A stretch of 64,000 bases of DNA from Owenia fusiformis (GCA_903813345.2 CAIIXF020000002.1:16995467-17059466); one strand, 5' to 3'; counted from the stretch's first letter, positions 36,801-49,301 are shown. Program-made: numbers and translations. The notes: generated from the letters alone by a model not told the origin.

Positions 36801-39800
36801 CTGTCATACATACTTTGTTTACTGCTGTATTGTTTGTATTGCCGCATTGCAAAATAGTACTAATTTTTATCTTAAACGATTGAGCATTGGTAATTGGTGG
36901 CTCGTATCCCTATCGTGACCAAAAATGACGCGTAGTGCTACTTTAATCTAAAATTAATATAAATGTGATATTACAATGAAATCATATCTTCGGTATATAT
37001 CTTATACTTAATTCACAAGCTCACCTATAAGTATTCCAGTCAAATGAAATAATAAATATATCTCCTTACGATCTTCCAACAATGGCGTGGTATTACACCC
37101 AGATAAAAAACACATTCTTCTATTTAATTTTGAGTTATTACTAACTAAGGACTTGGGTGCTAAGTCATTGCGATGTCGTCTCATATTTCATAGATCTTCT
37201 AAGAATAATGACAGAAATACAATAGTTTTATGATGAAGGTAATTTTTCTTATAATCCTATTGATATATCGCATTAGGAATATCCAAGAGCTTTTAACAAT
37301 AGTTGGCTATTTGGATAATCCACAATAGGAAACGCACATTTCCTCTAGTAATGAGAACTCTATTGAGTTTGTAGCGTTTATATTTATATGTTTTGTCTAG
37401 CGCTACTTTATCAATCCATATTCTTTATATTAACAAAAGAATTCCTTGGCATTTATGAAGTCCATCTTTATCAAGATGCGTTACATTTGAAGACTCGGCT
37501 ACTTACTCTAAATCCTTACTTCTTTGCCAAGTATTCTATATTCTAAATGCATCAGCAGAGCAGCAAGTTAACCAAAGTACATGTAGTACTGTCACTTAAA
37601 AAGTTGACAAGAAGCACACACGGCCAAAATCTAAAATAAAAGTACTTTATATTTAAAACATATGTACTTTATGATGATTTAATTTCAAACACATTTATAT
37701 GTTTTGATTAAGAAATGCACTAGGTATATTCTGACCAAATTTCAGGATGTTTGGACCATATTTACAAAATACCAGATACTTTTAGCTTATTTATTGATTG
37801 AACGTGTACATGTACGTTTATTTGAAAAATGTTGTTTCAGAGAGGTACGGGCCATACCTGATGCAGCCCAAAAGTAACACACATTTGTATGTCGGAGCCA
37901 TTCTCCCGGATGATGTTTTCAATAGTAACATGGACCCAACAGCCATTTACAACTACACAAGTCGCCATCTTGGATTGATGAGTAGCGCCACCTATGGATT
38001 CTATATCAACTCACCAGCATTAAAACCTGGATTTTGGTCTGTATCTATAGAGATCATTGAACTAGACACAACCTCCACTGACAATGAACAATACTTTGTA
38101 AAATATATAAACGATTCGGATAATATTACAATTGCAAATAAGGATAACACAATTAGTAACGTACAATCGGACGCAGCGAAACAAAAGGGCAAATGGTCCA
38201 TGGAAGTAGGAGTATTCAATGATGAATGCCATACTTTCAAACGATTTGTGAAAAATGGTGTTGACTTTATCAGCTACTTAGCTGAAACGGATGCTCAGTT
38301 GCTCGTATTTCAGACTTACATTCCCAGACAGGATCCAAATGAGTTGGTCGACCAAAGCTGTTTTAAACTCCGCAACAGAGTCGGTGAGTACCACTCCTAT
38401 TGATTTCTGTTCCAGAACCGCATTACACAAAAACATAGATTTAATGTGAGTAAGCTGTAACCAGCAGAACAGTATTGAAATATTGTTTGATCTTACAGGG
38501 GAAACAAACCTAATCGAGAAGTGCCCCCCGAGATGGCTATGGGTGAAAGATGTACCCGACCCATTGAACGTAACTAAACTAATGAAGGGAAAGTGCGTGG
38601 TATCATGGATCAAAAGATGCGCCAACTTTGAGGCAGCGACACGTGGTTGCAGAGGTCATGGAGGACAAATAGGCATGGTCACAGATGAGATGATTGATCA
38701 GCTATATACTCAAGGATTGTAAGGACATAACATCGTAAAGAATTACTAATACTATAAAGTGTGTACCCAACAACCATCCTCCGAGCGCAGGGTAAAATTC
38801 ATCCACATATATTTCAATTTGAATCAAAGGGAATACATTCGAAGGATGTTGCAAAAGTAATGTCCCTGCATGTTCAATGTAACTTTACTTTCAGGTATAG
38901 TGGTGGCGACAAGCTCAAAGTAGACGACAATGTTTGGTTTAGTTTGCAGTACATTGATGGGCAATACAAGGCTTATGGTAATCAAAATATTACGTACATC
39001 ATCGAACAGGTACAAAAGTACGTAAACGTTTCACTGGTGCCGAAGGACGGCACGTGGTGTTTCACCAAACGCCGGGGCCAATCACTGGCTGTTCCCCGAG
39101 AATGCAGCGGAGGAGCTAATGGGTTCTTCTGTGTCATTGATAAAGGTTAGTTTCTTAAAAGTTCGACATGGAATGTTGTGAGCAAGATATATGGTAAAAA
39201 GTACCACATTATAGAGAATTGCTATACATTCTAAGATCTTTATCTGCCTATAAGGATCATCCCAAGGAAAGAGACCCAACTATTCCAAACCATAACCTCA
39301 AGTGAAAAGAAACAATGTTTAATACCCCCCCCCCTCCCCTTACCATTGAAGTACGATTATCACAATTCGAGACCGCTACATCAAGGGATATTGCATTCAT
39401 ACTGGAGTCATTACAATACATGTTAAAAAAGAAATTCAAAATCAATTGCCAATGCTCATGAACATCATTCAAAAATAATTGTAGATAGTAAATAATTTTG
39501 AAGTAGGATAGAGCATTCAGTCTCAAATGATGTGAGACAGACAAAATCCAAACTCGAAGTTCATAAGCATATCAAAGGGTCAACATCCATCCGCGAAGCC
39601 GACGTCATGATCCATTTAACACAATATTTCACAATGGTCATCAAGAGAAAACTATGACTGGTATCGATCCCTACCCTATTTCTCTATTGATACCATAGCC
39701 GGGATAAATCTATCTATATATTAATTTTGTATTGTCTTGGAAGATAAACATATTGTCTTGGCAGAACGCTCCTTTAGTTTATTCATTTTAATACTCCAGC

Positions 39801-41331
39801 GTATTCTGACGATCGTGCAGATACTGTACAGGGTGTCCCGAAAGTATGGGCCCCCCCCCCCCTAGGCAGACATATACCAGTGTCGTCATAGTAAGTGTCA
39901 TATATCATTTTAAAGCATATCCAAAGTTACATTGATTCACCAAGTATCATGGTTCAACTCTCAAATCTGAAAAAGTTACAGGCATTTCAAAATTTAGTGT
40001 TTGGTCAAAATTAAGTTCAATTTTATGCCAAATCACTAGTAAATGTGTCCTCCCAGGCCATCTTAACAGCAGCAATTCCTTTGGGTCAGATGGATATTGA
40101 GTTGGAAAAAGAGAACAGTGAGGGTAGAAACTCTAAGAAAACTCTTCTAAAGTCCCCTAACAGGTTTTAAGAGGGTTATAAAATTCCACACTCCTATATT
40201 TGAAGGGTTTTTGAGGTCATATCTGAAAATAATTGCCGCTGTTAACATGGCCAAGGGGGACACATTGACTAGTAATGTGGTGTGAAATCGAACTTTATTT
40301 TGACAAAACACTAACTTTTAAAATGACTGTAACTTTTTCCCATTTGGGAGTTAAACCATGATACTTGGCAAATCAATGTAACTTTGGACAAGCTTTAAAA
40401 TGATATATAACACATACTATGATGACACTGGAATATGTCTGCCTAGGGGGGGCCCCATACTTTCGGGACACCCTGTATATGTAACGTTTGCGTGACATTA
40501 TTTTATCTATTTACAGGGTATTATGACGACATGCACTACTTCAACTTGGAGAACGCCACATTTTGGCCTCAGAGACAAGACTGTGCCATCTATGCAGATG
40601 ACCTGGATAGGTATGGTCTTGGGTATACACCCCCAGTTAGTACTATACCTGGTGTAACTTTTTCACAAACGTTAGAAACGTCACAAACAACGTCTAAAAT
40701 AACAGAACTTACTAGTACTTCTGTGTCTAGTGAAACTATAGACCAGTCAACAATTGAACAAACTACTGAAAATCATAATACTAGCATCAGTACTGAATCG
40801 ATATCAGACTCGACCGGGCAAACTACTCTTATACCACATTCTACTTCAACTAGTGGTACAACTTTAAAGCATGTATCAACTGATAAAATAGGTGGAATAT
40901 TTAATACTGCTACTACTGAATCTCATGAAGCAATCAAACCAGTAAACAGCACGTTAGTACGTGTTAAATCAACAACTGTTGTGATGCGACCTATTCAACT
41001 GAAGCCAAGTACAACGCAAACTCCGGTCTATACGCCTGTGAAGAAATACGTGTATGAACCGGAAGAGGCGTTCGCCGCCCCTGTTATTGGGTCGATTCCA
41101 CTGGCGTTCATGTTAATCGGCCTTATCGCCATTATTCTGCTTGATAGTCAAAGACTCGCTCAAGATATATGCAAAGGATTAGGGCACCTGATACAGTGCT
41201 TTAGTAAGAGGCGAAAACATACGTCGGACGCTACATTAAACGTACCTTCGCGTAGTCATGATGACAGGGGTTACCTATATAGGCAGAGAAGTTCTAAAAT
41301 AAGTGCTTCCACGGTTCAAGAGGATGTCTAA
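33824..41331 (+). CDS. C-type-lectin-like membrane protein with mucin-like stalk
   Basis: A 696-aa model in six exons: 33824-33932, 34257-34409, 37841-38383, 38499-38718, 38895-39145 and 40517-41331 (stop TAA). The sum is 2091 nt and the phases agree at every GT-AG junction. Residues 1-57 are hydrophilic, and 59-81 are hydrophobic (AMLCAGLIHMTVVTLAALIL). An unrecognised Asn-glycosylated domain follows (about 87-268). A divergent C-type-lectin-like domain (about 275-425) has CPPRWLW, FEAATRGCRGHGGQIGMV, DNVWFSLQY, GTWCF and CSGGANGFFCV; no EPN or QPD sugar-binding triad is visible. A Ser/Thr-rich stalk (about 455-600) is followed by a membrane span (about 612-635) and a 61-aa basic cytoplasmic tail. 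If translation starts in exon 2 (34304 or 34322), the first hydrophobic segment would be a signal peptide and the protein type I. The acceptor before exon 2 has a weak pyrimidine tract. AATAAA lies at 42118. Confidence 0.75.
39829..40475. mobile_element. Mariner-type MITE in CTLD gene intron 5
   Basis: A 647-bp element flanked by TA on both sides (39827-28, 40476-77). The termini CAGGGTGTCCCGAAAGTATG and the complement CATACTTTCGGGACACCCTG begin arms that stay matched for about 190 bp, including AAAAAGTTACAG-type and TTGATT blocks. A poly-C / poly-G tract lies just inside each end. No transposase; CAGGGTG termini with TA duplication are typical of mariner/Tc1 derivatives. Confidence 0.85.
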
Positions 41332-43707
41332 GTTTTAAAATCAACACAAATTGATAATTAATTCAGTGTGTTTAGTTAATTTTCGAGTACCTCAAGCTAA
41401 TGATAGTAACCATTCAAATGTTGAGAGTGCGGCTAATAATAACTTGATAATGATGATAATAACTTAATTCAATGTGTTCTTATGAGTATCGTAACAACAT
41501 GTAACCAACAGCCTCTCATGATCATAATTTAATGCTCAGTATGGCTAGTCCGTTGTATCACGTCCGTAAACTCGCAATCGGGTGAAAACGGGCAAAGTGC
41601 ATCTAATTTTTAGAATCAACACATATGCAATGGCTTCCGCATATTAAGCGAATAATCCGATCAGAGGATGGGTCCGGGGGGTGGGCCTATTGAGCCATAT
41701 TTGGACAGACTGAAGAAGAAATTAATTTTTTTATAAGCATACACATGTTTATTGAGCATGCATGGTTCAAAAACTGAATGAAAACAATATATAATATCCA
41801 ATTATGAAAGACTCATGACAATGTTGCAATTATTAACTGAACAGTGGAATTTGGTAGAAATAGGCTATTGTTCGCAAAATCGCTGAAAATTGAAAAGGTA
41901 TTTTTGACCCCCATGTCACATTATTGGTTATATTTCTATATGGGGCTGTTGAAAATGGTGCTATTATATATCATTTTGTTGCAAATTAAATTATCTTTAA
42001 AATGATATATCATTATTGGTGTACATGTTAAAAAATAAATATTAATCAGGAATAGTGGCTAGGGGGTGTTTTTTGGCCCACCCTGTATATATCTATATGA
42101 AAGGACTACTTGAATTAAATAAAGCTTGTACTTAAATTGTATTATCAGTTATCACACGTTTCTGCATGTGATACAGGAAATATTCCACAAAAGGTAATAC
42201 TGTATCATCCACGAAGGCGAAGCTTGAGTGGTGATACATTGTTACTCGAGTGGAATATTTCATGTATCACATGTCTAGGAATTTTGAGGCATTTTGATTT
42301 GGTCAGTTATGATTGTTTTCAGTACTCTGTATTCCTGGAAACTATTATAATTTTTGGTTTTGCTTTGAAACAATATGACGTCATACCGTTGTATTCGTAC
42401 TTTTTTGTGAAATAGTATGTCGTCATATTGTTTTCCTTAGCTAGAAGTAAGAGGAGGGAAAGCCCCAGAGTTTAAAGATGACAGGCATAATTACCTCTCT
42501 TGCTTACCACCTTCGTTCGTTCGAATTTTCATCGGCTAGTTATCAAATACTTCACTTCGATGGGATGTTTTAATTGGTATAGGCATATTCCGTACACCTT
42601 TCTTTATCTTGATGTGAAATGAGAAGCTATGATATTGATTAACACTCCAGAAATGAACGTAATATTATTCGAAGCCTATTTCGAAAATTTTGAAACCGCC
42701 ATTGATGACGTCATTTGTTTGTCGACTTTTGACCAATCAGCGACGATGTCATCTCAATACAGATTTACATTATAAGCGTATGTCATCTTTGAACCCTGGT
42801 GTTTCTCCCCCTCTGGCTAGAAGTGATATAATCTGTGACGTCACATCGTTGCTATTGACTCCGTAGTGATACAGCTCACCGTATCACATGAAAATTAGTC
42901 ACGTGTCAAGTGATACGGAATACACATCATCACAATTGACCAATCAAAATGCGTAGACACTCCTAATCATGTGATAATATAAATTATTACTTGAATAATA
43001 AAAACAATACAGTACAAACGGTGCCCCAATTTGAATACGTAGATTATGACAGAAAGAATGTTCATCAGTAAAAATATAAAGAATGTCCATTGAAAGATGG
43101 CATAGTTGTAGTAGTCAAAGGCATTTTTGAGAGAACAGAGGGAACTGAACAATGTTAAAACACTTGAAGTTTTTTATGTCATTCTGAACCTCCAAAACAT
43201 AAGCTGCCAAGCATTCAAAGAACTTTATGAATGTCTAATACTTACTAAGAACATCAATGCGCTTTCATAAGGAGTTTTCGCATTCAGCAATGAACAACAA
43301 TAATAGACTAATATTGAGACAAATTAGGTAAAATAACGATTAAGTTAATCTAATTCGACTTTAATCCATCGGCGCGATATATTTCATTGAAAATCAGTTG
43401 ATAAATTTACACCTTTTGATCCAGTATTTATACATATGTTACATGCAATACATTTAATGACAGCTATGATTGGATTGGCAATGAAAACGAAATACAGAAT
43501 AAAGGCATGACGTGCTGAACTCAAAGTACAAATTATTGATCAAGGCATTTGAGACCGATTACGTGTGAATTAAGATCATGAGGTCAAACTAGGGCCAGGA
43601 CACCTAGCAAAAGTAAGATAAAAAGAGATAAAACGCAGTAGATACGGTTGCAACATTAACACTCGGCTAAAGTAGCCTAAGGTATTAATCCAACATCCAC
43701 GACTACG
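41332..43707. other. Intergenic region between the CTLD gene and the bicupin
   Basis: Contains the 3' UTR of the CTLD gene, a one-ended mariner-like terminus (GGCCCACCCTGTATAT, about 42075), a fold-back element at 42151-42275 and AT-rich DNA. No gene is seen. Confidence 0.5.
42151..42275. repeat. Fold-back element
   Basis: Arms GCATGTGATAC-GGAAATATTCCAC and GTGGAATATTTC-ATGTATCACATG. The inner arms GTAATACTGTATCA / TGATACATTGTTAC enclose the apex CACGAAGGCGAAGCTTGAGT. Related GTGATAC sequences recur at 42868-42960. Confidence 0.65.
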
Positions 43708-44487
43708 ATGAAGGTAACAGTAACGAACGGTCAGCCGCTCCTGGATATCGGTGAGACTGGACTAACCGGGAAAGTACTAGTTTCTAGCGCTGATAATGTC
43801 GGCTTCATGGTGTACGATGTATCACTGGGAAAAGGACAGGTAGCGACGCTCAAACCGTACGAGAGTGGGTACAATCATACCTACTATGTTATGTGTGGCA
43901 CTGCCTCTGTCATATCCGAAAAAGGTGAAAACGTCACAATCGGTCCTGATACCGTTATGGCAATGGATGCAGATACAACTACCACTATGACTGTATCAGA
44001 TGACATAAGACTATCCATAGGTTATGTTCCCAAGGACCCCGATCATAGCCCCGCTCGGTTTACTATCCGGAAACTGTCCGAACTGGAGGGTACAACAGGT
44101 GATAGGAATATGTTTTGGATCTCTGGATACAGTAGGCGATATCTAGTGAAATCTGATGGATACAATATGACCGTAACGAACACAACGTTGGATCCGAACA
44201 CGATGTCTCCCCTTCATTACAAGAATCACATCGAGGCTGTGTTTATGTTCAAGGGGTCTGGGAAGTACGTTTGGAACAGTGGGGAAGATTCTCACGCGTA
44301 CGACCAAGAGAAACACGATGGTACGATGTTTCTAATCAACGGTCACGAGGCCCACAATATTTACAATGATGATAAGGAATCCCAGTGTATTTGCTACTTC
44401 TTCCCAGCTTTAGTGGGACACGAAACTCATTATTTCACCAAAGAGACAACGGGACATTCAGTCTACCCCAAAGATTCCGAAAAATAG
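43708..44487 (+). CDS. Ectoine-synthase-like bicupin (EctC family)
   Basis: A 259-aa intronless protein. The C-terminal half (about 120-245) follows bacterial ectoine synthase block by block: a RKLSELEGT start, SRRYLVKSDGYNMTV, LHYKNHIEAVFMFKGSGKY, a GTMFLINGHEAHNIY turn, and CYFFPALVGHETH, corresponding to the family's CxFxPxLxGxExH ending. Bacterial EctC is a metal-dependent cupin of about 130 aa that cyclises N-gamma-acetyl-diaminobutyrate to ectoine. E176 and H216 align with iron ligands; the position of the ligand tyrosine appears to be Phe208. The N-terminal half (1-115) has the same order (VGFMVYDVSLGKG, YNHTYYVMCGTA, DTVMAMDADTTTT, IRLSIGYVP) but lacks the Glu and His ligands. So this is a tandem cupin with one degenerate half. 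No signal peptide or TM segment. Catalysis is unproven. AATAAA lies at 44790. Confidence 0.8.
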   Translation: MKVTVTNGQPLLDIGETGLTGKVLVSSADNVGFMVYDVSLGKGQVATLKPYESGYNHTYYVMCGTASVISEKGENVTIGPDTVMAMDADTTTTMTVSDDIRLSIGYVPKDPDHSPARFTIRKLSELEGTTGDRNMFWISGYSRRYLVKSDGYNMTVTNTTLDPNTMSPLHYKNHIEAVFMFKGSGKYVWNSGEDSHAYDQEKHDGTMFLINGHEAHNIYNDDKESQCICYFFPALVGHETHYFTKETTGHSVYPKDSEK

Positions 44488-46347
44488 GACAGTAACCATG
44501 ATTTACAGGGGATGTTAGATTTGAAACACTTAACCTATTTAGATATTATTACCATATGTCCACAAAGCCAGTGGCGGATACAGGGGAATCCAGTACTGAG
44601 ACAATCATTTAGTCCCGATGATACCGACGACGTCAGATCACGGTGTAACATTGTAATTGTTCAATTTACAATGTTCCTCAGATTTATTGTTAAAGGACAA
44701 CTGAAATAGCTTTTCTCAACTTGCAGCTACAAAAATGCGGTTTTCTCCATTGTAAGCCCATCGTAGAGTTCTTGCGATAGCCATTATAAAATAAATGTTA
44801 GATAACTGCTATAGATAACGAAATAAAACTCAGGTATATTTTTGAAAATTACAGGTTTTGTTCAGATCAACCTGAGACTAAGTGTTTTGGGGTTATTTTC
44901 ATACTGAACATCCGTGCATAATTAACAGCTTTCAATCCTGCAGTCTAAATATCGCTTTCAATTGTTAAACTACCGACTTTGAATGAACCTTCGTGCATAT
45001 TTCGAAAATCATGGGAGAAGGTTTTAAAGCAGGCAATCATCTCTAAAACCAGAAAAATAAAGCCTGACGGATTTCAGTTTGATCCTCATGATATGGAATT
45101 CGCTTTGTAGCCTATTATGCGCGGAATAAAAAATTTCTAAATTTTTAGGAAAATTTAAAATGTTCAGAAATGTTCAGAGTGTAGCAAATGACATCCAAAT
45201 CCTAACATTTCCTCGCGTCGGACCCCTTGTTAGTTGCCATCTAGCCTTCTTTGCTCATTCATCGGCCTCCAATTCAACAATTAAGGCGCAACCCCTAACC
45301 TGGACTAACTGGGAAAGAGAACACAATTGAGTTCACTTCATACAAATTGCTTTCAATAGCATCCAGCTCGAACTCGGCCATCATGTCGGCTGACATAGAA
45401 AAAAACGGATCGAGAAATGTGTTTGAAAATGTGTGTTTTATTTCGTTTTTGAATGGTTATAAATGATAAAGTGGGGGGAGGGTAAGTTGAATACAGGAGT
45501 TTAGCCTTGCTAAATAGTTGAAAATACTCTATAAACAGCCAATAGATGTCTAGCCCATTTTCAGGAAAAGAATCTTAGGCCTAAAGCAGATCCCCATTGA
45601 ACCAACATGTAAAACATCACATTTATACTATGATTTTAACATCATAAAGCTACCATTTCTGTTTCCTCATTCATTTAGAAAATCAACAGATTTTTAGGTA
45701 AGATCTTATACATCATTGGTATGAAGTTTTTTAGTCTTTTAAGGATATACCAGTGTAACCTCCGAAAAAATCGACCATTTTCAATCTCAATGAAACTAGG
45801 TTTTTATTATAGACCTAGATGTAGCGATTCGAAAAATGTAATAAAAAAGGTGGGTCAACGGATTAGTTTTTTCATGAGAAGCTTCTGAAAATAGGTGTGA
45901 CGTTATCATCATTTGAACATTTGAGGCGCCATTGATTCCAAAGCAAAAAAACATATTTTCCTATATTTCGTTGATAAAATGATGATTTAGGGAGTACTGA
46001 CGATTTTTTCGAGCCTAGATAAACAATTTTGACTTTAAAGCCCTATAACTTTGTTACACTTTAAGAAACGTATCAATTTTTGTTAAATAAAGTTATCAAA
46101 TTCAATTGCCTGCCTAACTCGTATTTTTGCAAGGACTCAGATGGATGGATATTCTGTCATATGACTTGCGGCAAACCTACCATTTCCCATTGGTTAACAT
46201 GGGAATGTCGAATTTAAAAAATTCATCAAATTTATCATCGATTTTCGACTTATTGTAATTGAGGAAAAAAATTGAGAAAATTTGGTAATCATGGGGGGCT
46301 TTAAAGTCAAAATTGTTTTTCAAAAAAACCTCTCCTATATATATAGT

Positions 46348-46760
46348 AACTGGGGACTGGGGACCAGAAGAGACTAATATATAAATAGATGCATGTATAT
46401 GCATATACACAAACATATATAAAGGAGGGATTGGAGACTGATATAAATATATATATAGCTACTGGGGACTGGGGACTGGGGACCAGAGGAGACTAATATA
46501 TAAATAGATGCATATATATGCATATATACAAACATATATAAAGGAGGGACTGGAGACCGATATAAATATATATATAGCTACTGGGGACTGGGGACTGGGG
46601 ACCAGAGGAGACAGATATATAAATAAGTACATGTATATGCATATACACAAACATATATAAAGGAGGGACTGGAGACCGATATAAATATATATATAGCTAC
46701 TGGGGACTGGGGACTGGGGACCAGAGGAGACAAATATATAAATAAATACATGCATATACA
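46348..46760. repeat. Minisatellite, unit about 118 bp
   Basis: Nearly four head-to-tail copies of a unit that contains ACTGGGGACTGGGGACCAG, a TATATAAATA stretch and AAAGGAGGGA(C/T)TGGAGAC. The minus-strand frames rich in Tyr, Ile and Ser here are products of the repeat. Confidence 0.85.
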
Positions 46761-46787
46761 CATTTACAAGAATATAATATATAACTA

Positions 46788-47410
46788 CAGGGTGGGCCAA
46801 AAAAACGCCACTTTTTTTTCAAAATGCTATAACTTTTTTAATTTTTAATACAAAGTCATAATTTGCATACCAAATGAAACTTGAGGTTGTTATCTAGCCA
46901 TGGATCATGAATTCTACACTTTTGCTTGAATAAAATATGTCACCAGCGTCTCACTTAAACATGTGGTGTGCCATGGGAAATAAGCATAATTTGCAAAATG
47001 TTCCTGAACTGATACGCCCTGGTGACCGCCAAGCTAATAGCCCTAATGCAAACCCCAGTGAGTATAGGGTATGGGAAGGTCTCCAGGAGATGGTATGAAG
47101 GCACCCAATCTAAAAAATTGCTCAACTAAAGCTGGCAATTAAGACACGTTGAAAAAAATATAGCTAACATTTCATTGATACTGCTATATCAGCAAGGCGA
47201 CTTAAACTAAAATATATCATCAAATAGGGTGGCGGACCAATTGAACTCCTCCTTTAGATCAAATATAATCCCAGTTGAAGGACTTGTTACATTATATTAT
47301 TACTAAGAACCCTTGGCACTATATAACTACAAAATTTGGGGTATGTAGGTTGGAAAATAAAAAAGTTATAGTGTCTTGAAAAAAAAGTGGCGTTTTTTTG
47401 GCCCACCCTG
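46788..47410. mobile_element. Mariner-type MITE
   Basis: A 623-bp element flanked by TA (46786-87 and 47411-12). The terminal inverted repeat begins CAGGGTGGGCCAAAAAAACG and runs through CCACTTTTTTTTCAA. No transposase frame. It abuts the minisatellite. Confidence 0.85.
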
Positions 47411-47886
47411 TATATATATAACATATACTTTTATATTATATTATATTATATATATAATACGCCATTTAATAATATTATAACTATATTACTTTTATATTAT
47501 ATTATACATATAATACACTAAATTTCGTGTGGTCTTACACCAAGTTCATGCCCACTAAAACCACGGCTTATTCAAAATTAGAATAAAATTTTACCAAACT
47601 GATTACATTTTTATGTTTTCCAAATGGTCATATAGTACACCCCTTGCAAGTGAACATTCCGCGGCACTGGACTTATTTAACAATACCACTTAATATAACT
47701 GATCATCTCGCAAAAACGTAAAAATAGAAGAACTTTTTGAAAACTCGATTATCGGAACAGATTTCACTTTCGGCTACGGATATTTCAATTGTACATGAAC
47801 TGAGCAGGTTATTGCCGTTCGTAATAATCTTCATGACCACCAGTTATATACTGTATATATACATCTAATTCAAAGCCATGTGTTAC

Positions 47887-47955
47887 CACGGACCGGAATG
47901 GATCATTCATTAGATATCCCCGGGAAATAAGATGAATGATCTATTCCGTCGTCAC
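47887..47955. repeat. Hairpin element
   Basis: Arms CGGAATGGATCATTCAT and ATGAATGATCTATTCCG surround a TCCCCGGGA centre. The ACGG/CGTC flanks partly extend the stem. Confidence 0.6.
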
Positions 47956-48761
47956 GCATGATCTTGCATAGGATGTATTTTACTAGTAGAGAAATTGGAC
48001 ATTGCGAATGGCACCTGTTTAGCGACACTGACCTACTCATTTTGGATTTTTGTGCACAACTAAAATAGCTAGCCGGACGAGTAAAATCTGTTCCAATAAT
48101 CGAAATTTAAAAAATCATCACCATGTTTTCTGTTTTTACAAATTGGCGAATGTAAACAAAGGAGGCTACTTCGCCAAGGCTTTTTAATTCTTTTATTAAC
48201 AGATTTACAATTGTTTTCTATTCAATAGTTCATTCCCTGAAGACTGGCTACTGTAGTATCGCGCTCCAAACTAGCTGTGAAACATTATCTCAATTCCCCC
48301 GCATGGAAGGGTCACCATCCTTACTGTGAAATGGTCAGTTGTATTCCGATCCGTAGCTAGCAATGTATGCAAATCCAGTGCCAAATTATTACTCCATCAC
48401 AGCAGATCCTGCCATTCACGCCAATCTATAGTGTAGTGCCATCTTTTTGAACGATGTAAAAATGCCCAAGTCACCCCCACCACTGTAACCCTTCACAAAT
48501 ACAACCACTTTATTAATGTTTGATTGCAGTTGTGCACTTGTTATAAAGTATTCTTTGTATAAATAAATACAAAAACAAATAAAATAAAATACAACGACAA
48601 ACAATTAAATAAAATGATATAAGTAACAACAGTTTATTTTTCCTTGGATTAAGGAAATAAAAACACATATATATTCTGAAGTCGTCATTTCATGCTTTAT
48701 TCAGCATATTGTTTGCTACAAAATTACAATTACATTTCATACGCATACAGTAATTAATAGG

Positions 48762-49160
48762 ATGTTTAACTTGAATGTAGGGTTTCTCCTTAAGGGGCCG
48801 TTTGACTACAAGGGGGTGACCGGACTACTGCTTCGTGAGAGGACACAGCGTTCCGAACTAGATGTTAAACATGACTGCTACAATATAACAATGGGAATCC
48901 AGAACAGGAACGTGGTGCATATTTTAAATAATAAGGTTCCAAACGCAATGTCGTTAGACAAGTATGAATTCTATGGACGGTAACGTATTGTATAAGTTGT
49001 ACATTAGATATTTAGCGGACGGTTATGTGCATGTTTACCTTTCAAGTCAAGGTTGCTAGTTCTGATAGCCTCTTTCCATGTCATTGTTATAATGGGTAAG
49101 AAATGGAATATTGAATTGCTTATATTTGTTTTCAGGACTCGCAAGAGACGCTCTATTTGA
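48762..49160 (+). CDS. Unrecognised small two-exon gene
   Basis: Exon 1 is either 48762-48979 (with its own ATG) or 48781-48979 (after a TGTAG acceptor). It has a GTAACG donor and joins in phase 2 to 49136-49160, after a TTGTTTTCAG acceptor. The product is about 80 aa: it includes FLLKGPFDYKGVTGLLLRER, CYNITMGIQNRNVVH and AMSLDKYEFYGR, and ends in the basic TRKRRSI before TGA. The codon pattern looks coding but no domain is recognised. If exon 1 starts at 48781 the gene continues upstream and this is its 3' end. Neighbouring frame 49188-49301 may belong to it. Confidence 0.45.
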
Positions 49161-49187
49161 GCCTCTATAGGGCAGGAAAATTTATTT

Positions 49188-49301
49188 ATGAAACCAATGA
49201 AAATCAAAAAAGATAGCAATGAAGAAGCAAAAGAAGAATTATCATCAAGTACTGATGAATATGACAAAATTAATAACAATGAATCGGTGATACATATTTG
49301 A
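49188..49301 (+). CDS. Acidic open frame in the same frame beyond a TGA
   Basis: 37 codons, starting ATG with KPMKIKKDSNEEAKEEL, then SSSTDEYDKINNNES, and ending TGA. It is in frame with, and only 27 nt beyond, the TGA at 49158. Its charged composition looks like a cytoplasmic tail. It could be an alternatively spliced end, a readthrough extension or a relic. Confidence 0.3.
   Translation: MKPMKIKKDSNEEAKEELSSSTDEYDKINNNESVIHI

Larger units (their letters stand above)
44488..48761. other. Intergenic region with repeats
   Basis: No gene seen. It holds the bicupin 3' UTR (to about 44815), an inverted pair AACAATTTTGACTTTAAAGC (46023-46042) and its complement (46299-46318), the minisatellite at 46348, the mariner MITE at 46788, a TATTATATTATA direct repeat at 47421-47520, and a hairpin at 47887-47955. 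Confidence 0.5.

Noticed and set aside
46459-46800. 113-codon Tyr/Ile-rich minus-strand frame
   Set aside because: Product of the 118-bp minisatellite.
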